IMG/VR virus record: IMGVR_UViG_3300020233_000127
Location: 1 to 35,873 of that record
From: a virus
Length of the DNA stretch: 35,873 nucleotides
Direction: 5' to 3' (one strand)
The notes below the pieces were generated by a model that was given only the letters and a program-made list of their open reading frames with translations, did not search any database and was not told where the DNA came from. This document shows, piece by piece, positions 31,601-35,873 of the stretch. Every line of letters begins with the position of its first letter. Position 1 is the stretch's first letter. The translations under genes and the position numbers were made by a program.

Positions 31601-31861
31601 AATGCAGGACTTGTAACAATGACTCTTCCCGCCACGGCTGCTCTAGGAGATTTAATCCAGGTCAACGGGAAAGGCGCGGGAGGGTGGCTTATTGCCCAGA
31701 ACGCAGGGCAAACTGTCCATTTCTTAGCCCAATCCACTACAGCGGGAGCAGGAGGAAGTTTAGCTTCTACCGTTCAGTATGATTGCGTCACCTATAGATG
31801 CATCACCGCCAATACCACCTGGGTTGTAGAAACCGTAGTAGGAAATTTAACAGTAGTATAA
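28649..31861 (+). CDS. Large adhesin with two pectate-lyase-like beta-helix modules
   Basis: A 1,070-residue protein, the largest here. Two tandem modules, about residues 31-300 and 310-590, share the order 'YVV...Y.TIQA.ID.A..AGG...VWIQ.GTYTEDL' and 'HTPP..G', with later 'TNGY.F.L.NW' and 'DG.VNN'. Such repeats build right-handed beta-helices as in phage depolymerases, but no catalytic site could be identified. Residues ~600-1000 are Gly/Thr/Ala-rich with repeated 'SF.TDSGTATP...VL..VG' units. The last ~70 residues (TMTLPATAALGDLIQVNGKG) form a common fibre tip domain. Probably the main host-recognition fibre. Confidence 0.7.
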   Translation: MAYRYNPFTGEFDRVDSGGIPLKNRFPITPYVVGPTGQAGYQTIQAGIDAANAAGGGMVWIQTGTYTEDLTLYDGIALFGDGEQNTFITGTHTPPSSGTLNLNRLTLQDATAIFSSAAAGTTAIIVEDSTINVTNGYAFDLLNWTSSGSVAVFNIGNFGTDDGFVNNTGGMGFFCFAAGIGNGTSNSMILSGFCEFAGAVEVGCPISLQTGAALTTIGCLYDQTITVGNNATFTSQEDSFNTGSDAAILYSSSGNSSITNSSIKTSNNPAITGAGAGTLTLSGVDFVENFNIATTLTMASGMIRGGNFISQYVVATDGTAPYTTIQAAIDDATLAGGAHVIWIQPGTYTEDLNITSSITFMSIDGAATIVGVHTPPTTGTVTFDGFVLVSATDILNSSAAGVTTFNVNNSFIVITNGYIFNLPNWSGELLMDNCGEASTEDGVVNNITGSSSIKFLNVEMGAGSKTMELNGDAAGFLRFDTVNVNCPVNMLGDGDLFLQNGVKFANTVTIGGTLSGFAIDTNFRGGASQALTYNSSGNFSISNGEIQSTNNPAIGGTGSGTLTLTSVAFPDDNNLAATLTVAGGNQYSATYKSDYTDGGVILGQGALTNMVATTAGTNGQLLIGGTGVDPAFADLTSTGATITITAGSNTLNVEAAAAVPTSFDTDSGTATPAANVLDIVGTSAQGISTSGATNVVTVTASDATTSQKGVSELATSAETLTGTDTGRTIVPSGLTAKLGVQTADGIGYGTGTTTALAWTAGLTDGQLAIGSTAGVPAAGAIASADGSITVTLGANTIDLATAGTVADSFPTDSGTATPSSGVLNVVGGGSTTTSGASNTVTVVLTGLTNHAVLVGAGTTTMTKVGPDAATGIPLISQGASADPVFGTAVVAGGGTGAVTLTDGGILLGSGTGAITATAQPASGELLIGSVGVDPVLATLTAGTGITITEGAGSITIDSTAGGVTWNEETGTSATMVVNNGYITNNAGLVTMTLPATAALGDLIQVNGKGAGGWLIAQNAGQTVHFLAQSTTAGAGGSLASTVQYDCVTYRCITANTTWVVETVVGNLTVV

Positions 31862-31873
31862 GGAGAGAAATTT

Positions 31874-32530
31874 ATGACCCAGAATGCGATTAATAATACT
31901 GCTTCTATCTTAGCGGTAGATAATCTAACGCTTGATGGAAACACCTTAAGCTCGACCGATACCAATGGAGATATTGTTTTAGCTCCTGATGGGACGGGAG
32001 ACGTTTCTGTAACTACCTCTCCAATTGTTCCGTCTGGTGATCGAGCAGATTCTTTAGGTTCGGCCACAAACTCATGGGATAATGTCTACGCTGATGGACT
32101 AACTTTTGATGATGGGACCAATATTCTAGCTAATTTTGTAGATTCTACCGCCTTTACTCCTGTTCTTGAATTTGGTGGAGGAACGACTGGAATTGTCTAT
32201 GTGGTTCAGCAGGGAAGTTATACCCGTATAGGAAATATGGTTTTCGCTAATATTGCTATTCACATATCTAATCAAGGATCTTCAGTCGGAAACGCTACTA
32301 TTACAGGTTTTCCTTTTACAGCTGCTTTAGCTCGTCAAGCTTTTGCTATAGGTCAATGGAATGCGATTACTTTTTCAGCTAATAATTATTTAGCGACTGC
32401 CGTTTTTACGGGAGCTACTTCCACAATTGGATTGCAACAATGCGGTTCAAATGTTGCTTTTACTGCGTTAACTGATGTCAGTTTGTCCAATACATCTCGT
32501 ATATTTTGTTCTTTAACAGTGAGGATCTAA
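31874..32530 (+). CDS. Fibre protein with receptor-binding-type C-terminal domain
   Basis: A 218-residue protein. The N-terminal half (LDGNTLSSTDTNGDIVLAPD, LGSATNSWDNVYADGLTF) has the strand repeats common in fibre stems. The C-terminal ~110 residues (FTPVLEFGGGTTGIVY, QQGSYTRIGNMVFANIAIHI, ATITGFPFTAAL) match the module also seen in the tail protein at 18125 and in many phage receptor-binding proteins. AGGAGAG precedes the ATG. Confidence 0.65.
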   Translation: MTQNAINNTASILAVDNLTLDGNTLSSTDTNGDIVLAPDGTGDVSVTTSPIVPSGDRADSLGSATNSWDNVYADGLTFDDGTNILANFVDSTAFTPVLEFGGGTTGIVYVVQQGSYTRIGNMVFANIAIHISNQGSSVGNATITGFPFTAALARQAFAIGQWNAITFSANNYLATAVFTGATSTIGLQQCGSNVAFTALTDVSLSNTSRIFCSLTVRI

Positions 32531-32531
32531 T

Positions 32532-32849
32532 ATGAAAAGATTATATGAGGGAGCTAGCGCGGCTAGTGTAGTTTTTTTTCTGATTATTGTCGTTGGAGGA
32601 TTTCTGTTTGGGACCAAAACCCATAAAGATAAATCGCGACACAATAGAAAAGTGGAAGAGAAAGTCGAAAAAGCAAAAAGAGAAAGAGATGAGCACTATC
32701 AAGATCAAATGTCGGAAGATACTGAGGAATTAGAATATCTTCGAAAGATGAATGATCCCCTCTGGCATTACTATGATGAAGAGAAGATGCGTTATGAGCC
32801 TATCCCAGGAAGATATAACGTTGATGTCCCAGCAAGACCCAGGCAATAG
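32532..32849 (+). CDS. Single-TM coiled-coil membrane protein (spanin-like)
   Basis: A 105-residue protein with one membrane span (ASVVFFLIIVVGGFLFG, 11-27), then a charged helix (KVEEKVEKAKRERDEHYQDQM, EDTEELEYLRKM) and a Pro/Tyr-rich tail. The topology fits an inner-membrane spanin. It is the last gene of the fibre operon, right before the terminator, where lysis genes are often placed. No partner lipoprotein is adjacent, although one exists at 15483. Confidence 0.5.
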   Translation: MKRLYEGASAASVVFFLIIVVGGFLFGTKTHKDKSRHNRKVEEKVEKAKRERDEHYQDQMSEDTEELEYLRKMNDPLWHYYDEEKMRYEPIPGRYNVDVPARPRQ

Positions 32850-32880
32850 AATGTTGATGGAAGGTTTAGGATTAGAAATA

Positions 32881-32950
32881 GGGCCTCATTTTTCCTACGT
32901 AATAATAAGTCTAACTTTCTTATTCTAACGATTGAGGCCCCCTTTTTTAT
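32881..32950 (+). terminator. Terminator between fibre operon and recombination operon
   Basis: Long hairpin with base stem GGGCCTCA (32881-32888) / TGAGGCCC (32933-32940) and inner pairs including AATAAG/CTTATT, followed by CCTTTTTT. On the minus strand the hairpin is followed by a weaker T-rich stretch, so it may also stop the convergent operon, whose last stop codon lies within its T-run. Confidence 0.8.
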
Positions 32951-33819
32951 CGCGACGTGAGCGTCCACATTGAAGAGCTGGGCTTCCGGTAGATCTCTAA
33001 ATTAATCCCCTCCAGCTCGGGCACTTTCTTATAATCAACGCTTCCTTTCCTAATGCTACCAGTATAGCGTAAATCATCAAAAAAAGAATTCTTTCCTTCA
33101 GACATCGTGCGTAGAGACGCCTCAGCCTCCTTCTCTTCCTTCTCTAAGGTCTTCCGCCTCTCTTTGATTTCTAGGACACGGGAGGCATGTTTATACCATT
33201 CCTTATCCCTTTCACGATAATCATTGTCAGTCAGAGCGGGAGCTTTAAAGTTTCTTACGCAATCCCAGAATTCCTTCTCTTTAGCGTACATCTCTTCCAA
33301 ATAGTTATCATCTCTCTCCACTTCCACCACTACTCCCTCTCCTTTATGGAAAGAAAAATAATGCATCCCATCTAGACCGATACAGGCCAGCTGGTGTTGA
33401 AGCTGAGGATAATATTTATCCGGAACTTTTTTTGTCTTAGCTAACGAATGGTCTTCGGCGTTAGCATTCTTAATCTCCACGATCTTTTTCCCATCGATAG
33501 AAATCCCGTCTAGGCTTGCCATCAGATAGTTAATGTCTTTATGGAAGCATACTTTAGGAGCAAAAAAGTCTCCTACCTTTTCTTCATAAGATTGGCGAGC
33601 TGTCTCCTCCATCTCTTTACCATACCTCATTGCCGATGTTTCTGTTTCAGCGGGGAGGAGGTCCAGTTTCTCCATCCATAAGACGTGAGGGGTCTTTCTG
33701 AGCCCGTCAGAGCGTTTGAAGGGTGATACGCCCATAATAATTGGAGCATCACTGGCACACACAAACTTTTTTCTCATATCTAACCATTCAGTACTTCCTT
33801 GGATTAAATTCCTTTCCAT
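32947..33819 (-). CDS. YqaJ-type (lambda exonuclease-like) recombination nuclease
   Basis: A 290-residue protein. It has the PD-(D/E)XK layout of YqaJ/lambda exonuclease: GSTEWLDMRKKFVCASDAPIIMG (8-30), MRYGKEMEETA (Glu71 region), ASLDG with Asp104, VEIK with Glu115 and Lys117, and YYPQLQHQLACIG. It would resect double-stranded ends 5' to 3' and leave a 3' tail for the annealase encoded upstream. The C-terminal third is a long charged helix and a basic end. It overlaps the HNH gene by 16 nt and ends at the operon terminator. Confidence 0.88.
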   Translation of the reverse strand: MERNLIQGSTEWLDMRKKFVCASDAPIIMGVSPFKRSDGLRKTPHVLWMEKLDLLPAETETSAMRYGKEMEETARQSYEEKVGDFFAPKVCFHKDINYLMASLDGISIDGKKIVEIKNANAEDHSLAKTKKVPDKYYPQLQHQLACIGLDGMHYFSFHKGEGVVVEVERDDNYLEEMYAKEKEFWDCVRNFKAPALTDNDYRERDKEWYKHASRVLEIKERRKTLEKEEKEAEASLRTMSEGKNSFFDDLRYTGSIRKGSVDYKKVPELEGINLEIYRKPSSSMWTLTSR

Positions 33820-34301
33820 GATTCCTCCTTAACTATTCGACCTATTTGTCTTTTGCTGATATTAAAAATCTTTGCCAACCTATGCCATCCATAAGGCCTG
33901 CCATATACGGCTCTAATTGCAATAACATCCTCTTTGCTTAATTTAGCATTCCCATTTTTTTCATGAGGACACGCTTTTTTTGGATGAGGGCCAGTTGGAT
34001 GTTGGCCTCTTTCGAGGGCATCTTTAGCATTTTGTTTTGCATCTCCTATATAAAGATGATCGGGATTGAAACACGCCGGAACATCGCATCTGTGAAGAAT
34101 CATTTTTTTTAATGGTATCTCTCCCTTAAAAAGAAGATAAGATGCCCGATGGCATTTAAAAAATTTTCCACTTCCAAAAATTCCATATCCATTTTTATCT
34201 TGGGGTCCTTCCCATGTCCAGCATCCAGTAGAAGTTATCGTTCTACGAGATAACAATTTTTCTTTTTGTTTTTGTCTCCACTCCGGAGTATTTTGTTTCA
34301 T
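33804..34301 (-). CDS. HNH endonuclease (homing-type) with C-terminal HTH
   Basis: A 165-residue protein. GCWTWEGPQDKNGYG and CHRASYLLFKGEIP lead to the HNH core ILHRCDVPACFNPDHLYIG (His70, Asn79, His82, with Cys72 and Cys77). NAKDALERGQ then precedes a C-terminal HTH (LSKEDVIAIRAVYG, RLAKIFNISKRQIGRIVK). This domain order is that of free-standing phage homing endonucleases. It sits between the annealase and exonuclease genes, overlapping both neighbours (16 and 4 nt), so it has been built into the operon without breaking it. Confidence 0.85.
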   Translation of the reverse strand: MKQNTPEWRQKQKEKLLSRRTITSTGCWTWEGPQDKNGYGIFGSGKFFKCHRASYLLFKGEIPLKKMILHRCDVPACFNPDHLYIGDAKQNAKDALERGQHPTGPHPKKACPHEKNGNAKLSKEDVIAIRAVYGRPYGWHRLAKIFNISKRQIGRIVKEESWKGI

Positions 34302-34489
34302 GATTGTGGTCCTTTTTCAATGATTTGTAATGGGACGTCTCTAAACTTTTGGTGTGACTTTGCTCTTATAATTAGTTCTGCCTTATCAACAGCTTCATCA
34401 AAAGAGCGAGCATTTATCGTTAGAACGCCGTGGGAGTAAATGCTCCCCGAGAGGGGAACGGTGCGCCACTTGAGGCAGTACTTTTTCAA
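34298..34489 (-). CDS. Small hypothetical protein in recombination operon
   Basis: A 63-residue basic protein with a small alpha/beta pattern (YCLKWRTVPLSG, ARSFDEAVDKAELIIRAKS). It overlaps genes on each side by 4 nt. No family recognised. Its place between recT-like and nuclease genes suggests an accessory role in recombination, without direct evidence. Confidence 0.6.
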   Translation of the reverse strand: MKKYCLKWRTVPLSGSIYSHGVLTINARSFDEAVDKAELIIRAKSHQKFRDVPLQIIEKGPQS

Positions 34490-35286
34490 ACAACTACCTC
34501 TTCTTGTTGACGTTCATTCGACATTTTAAGTCTGTTGCAGAGCCAGTCTTTGTCTTCATGGGCTAAGTGTTCGAATTGGGTCACTTTGAACTTCTCTTCG
34601 ATGAAATAAAGAACAGACTTTCGCCTTTCGTCATCATCTCCAATCATATCTTCAATCTCTTGGACTTCACCCTCAGAAAGAGACACTGTATTTTCTTCCC
34701 TATGGGAAGTGGGCTTAATTGGCTCTATCACTGTAGTTTCTGGGGTGTCATAAAGGGGAGGAGCATCACTAATTTCTCCCTCGATATAGCAATTCCCAAT
34801 TACATCAGGAAAAAGCTGACGAGCAAGCTTAGATAGAGCTCGGTTGTAGCACATGGTGTCAGGATATTTACTCCACGGACCCCCTTGCTTATAGATACCC
34901 GCTCTCTTCGCGTCTTCAATACAGAAGGAAACTTTCCAGGTATCTCCGTTGTCCTTACGCTTGCCGTGAAGGATGCAGACATCATTGTTAGAGTTCTTAT
35001 CGAGTGTAATGGAATGCCCTTTTGCCCTAATAAGTTTAGCCATCATGATAGCAGAGAGCTCAACTTTCCCCTGGACGAAATACATTCCTCCATTTAAGGC
35101 ATCCATAGGATTAATGGACAGGGAATTTGCCTTCTGGACGATGGCAAAAATGCCGGCTTCTCCCATTTGCTGGTAGTGCTTCGTTTTTAAAAGCTCCATG
35201 CAAAGGGATTTAGTTTGGTTGAATTCTTCCATCAGTGCGGGAAGCTTAGGTTGTGGCTTTAAAGCTACGGTGTGGTTCACTTTCAT
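34486..35286 (-). CDS. recT: RecT-family single-strand annealing protein
   Basis: A 266-residue protein. Its N-terminal two-thirds fit RecT/Red-beta-type annealases of phages: AIVQKANSLSINPMDALNGGMYFVQGKVEL-type order with SAIMMAKLIRAKGH, then GPWSKYPDTMCYNRALSKLARQLFPDVI, the signature of this subgroup. It coats ssDNA and promotes annealing with the partner exonuclease. The C-terminal ~70 residues are acidic and may contact host SSB or other proteins. It overlaps the next gene by 4 nt. Confidence 0.85.
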   Translation of the reverse strand: MKVNHTVALKPQPKLPALMEEFNQTKSLCMELLKTKHYQQMGEAGIFAIVQKANSLSINPMDALNGGMYFVQGKVELSAIMMAKLIRAKGHSITLDKNSNNDVCILHGKRKDNGDTWKVSFCIEDAKRAGIYKQGGPWSKYPDTMCYNRALSKLARQLFPDVIGNCYIEGEISDAPPLYDTPETTVIEPIKPTSHREENTVSLSEGEVQEIEDMIGDDDERRKSVLYFIEEKFKVTQFEHLAHEDKDWLCNRLKMSNERQQEEVVV

Positions 35287-35287
35287 G

Positions 35288-35578
35288 TTATTCTCCTGTG
35301 GTTCTAGAAAGTACTCGCGCTTGGTGCTTTGATAAAGCTACTCCAAACTCAAAGTACGGGTTCTTTTTCGTGATTGTCAGCTCCTTATTAGGAAAAGGAA
35401 CTTTAAGATAAGCGCATGCTTCTTCCAAAGAGCGCTCCATTTGTTCTAAAGGTTTGTCCCCATATAGTCCTTCGACTACATCAGCAAGAAACTCTTTAGC
35501 ATGTTCAACGTCTTCTAGCTCAGATACATGTACGTATTCTGATTCGGGCTCATAGTCCCAATGTTCTTCTTGGTTCAT
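35288..35578 (-). CDS. Acidic hypothetical protein, first gene of the recombination operon
   Basis: A 96-residue acidic, helical protein. ATG 35578 is preferred because GGAG lies 7 bases before it; the longer frame from 35614 begins inside the leader hairpin region. YVHVSELEDVEHAKEFLADV and LEQMERSLEEACAYLKV are likely helices. I do not recognise it. One base separates it from the recT-like gene, so it is probably cotranslated. Confidence 0.6.
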   Translation of the reverse strand: MNQEEHWDYEPESEYVHVSELEDVEHAKEFLADVVEGLYGDKPLEQMERSLEEACAYLKVPFPNKELTITKKNPYFEFGVALSKHQARVLSRTTGE

Positions 35579-35584
35579 CGTGGT

Positions 35585-35631
35585 TCTCCGATTTCGTGTT
35601 GTCCTAAACCTCACACTTCCATGTTGAGGTT
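35585..35631 (-). promoter_or_regulatory. Leader element variant E8 (recombination operon)
   Basis: On the minus strand a hairpin AACCTCA / TGAGGTT (35607-35613 with 35625-35631) is followed by ACAACACGA (35602-35594) and then GGAGAACCAC next to the ATG. The parts resemble the recurrent leader, but GAACCAC lies after the tail and not inside the stem. Either a permuted variant or a coincidence of short motifs. Confidence 0.35.
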
Positions 35632-35652
35632 AATTAATCAAGACCATAACAT
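35624..35652 (+). promoter_or_regulatory. Possible rightward promoter for the early genes
   Basis: TTGAGG (35624-35629), a 17-nt spacer, TAACAT (35647-35652). Transcripts would start near 35659, enter the AP2-like gene at 35697 and continue across the window junction to the replication region. It overlaps the leftward promoter at 35656-35684. Confidence 0.4.
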
Positions 35653-35655
35653 AGG

Positions 35656-35684
35656 TTCATATTTATGCGCCACACAAAATGCAA
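35656..35684 (-). promoter_or_regulatory. Possible leftward promoter of the recombination operon
   Basis: On the minus strand TTGCAT (35684-35679), a 17-nt spacer, TATGAA (35661-35656). A start near 35649 would give a leader of about 70 nt that contains the E8 hairpin. Confidence 0.45.
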
Positions 35685-35696
35685 AGGAAATGAAAT

Positions 35697-35873
35697 ATGG
35701 CCTGGGTTGGCAAACACATCTACCCTAATACGGGGACAGTTGTCTGGAGAATTCAATTTCGAAGACAGACAAGAAAAGGAAAAGAAATATTTTCTGCATC
35801 TTTTAAAACAGAGGAAGAAGCGAGAGAATTCTGCAATAATTGGGAGCATCTTTTTTATTTACACGGTAAAGAA
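35697..35873 (+). CDS. 5' part of the 82-aa AP2-like DNA-binding protein
   Basis: Starts at ATG 35697 with AAAGGA about 10 bases upstream and is open to the window end. The first residues are MAWVGKHIYPNTGTVVWRI. Merged with the left end it is an 82-residue protein (see 2-163). The shared phase across the repeat is independent support that the molecule is circular. Confidence 0.75.
   Translation, partial: MAWVGKHIYPNTGTVVWRIQFRRQTRKGKEIFSASFKTEEEAREFCNNWEHLFYLHGKE
35783..35873. repeat. Exact 91-bp terminal direct repeat, right copy
   Basis: Identical to 1-91. When one copy is removed the circle is 35,782 bp. Confidence 0.95.

Overview
The window is one complete, circularly closed genome of a tailed phage, about 35.8 kb. 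It is low in GC and its genes are tightly packed. Bases 1-91 are repeated exactly at 35783-35873. An 82-codon gene cut by the window ends becomes intact when those copies are merged, so the unique circle is 35,782 bp. A podovirus-like virion is suggested by a P22-type portal, an N4-gp56-type coat protein, a short-tail adaptor and nozzle-like set, three probable ejection proteins and no tape measure or sheath. A gene for a secreted beta-barrel-like protein and a lipobox lipoprotein point to a Gram-negative host. The host cannot be named from the sequence.

Layout. (1) 436-6801, plus strand: a winged-helix replication initiator, a RusA resolvase, then a dense run of small, often overlapping genes: several Cys-rich zinc-finger candidates, a SpoVG-like protein, a ParB-type domain protein, a DUF551-like protein and HTH proteins near the terminase. 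(2) 6791-22457, plus strand: large terminase, small basic proteins, portal, scaffold, major capsid, decoration protein, head-tail proteins, a lipoprotein, a fibre tip, a nozzle-like protein, a GNAT-like protein and three ejection proteins. (3) 22458-26007, mixed strands: single-TM proteins, an outer-membrane-like protein, a repeat-rich intergenic region, a two-TM protein, a small serine recombinase, membrane plus coiled-coil proteins and a ribbon-helix-helix regulator. (4) 26101-32849, plus strand: long fibre and adhesin proteins, closed by an intrinsic terminator. (5) 32947-35578, minus strand: a recombination operon (RecT-like annealase and YqaJ-type exonuclease) interrupted by an HNH endonuclease.

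Two regulatory layers stand out. The first is a recurrent 5' leader: a stem whose sequence differs from copy to copy but always stays paired, a GAACCAC segment on its 5' side, an optional inner hairpin, then an unpaired ACAACAACACGAGG that carries the Shine-Dalgarno. It precedes the major capsid, a pre-scaffold gene, a head protein and the first fibre gene. Divergent copies sit before the portal, before the ParB-like gene, near the replication gene and on the recT operon. The second is a predicted antisense RNA of about 60 nt, opposite the ribosome-binding site and start codon of the replication initiator. It has a well-spaced promoter and ends in a hairpin plus nine U, as in plasmid copy-number control.

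There is no phage integrase, C1-like repressor, DNA polymerase or recognisable endolysin. A plasmid-type initiator with an antisense RNA, a resolvase-type recombinase, iteron-like repeats and a circular map make an extrachromosomal phage-plasmid state plausible but unproven. No tRNA, rRNA or CRISPR array was found.
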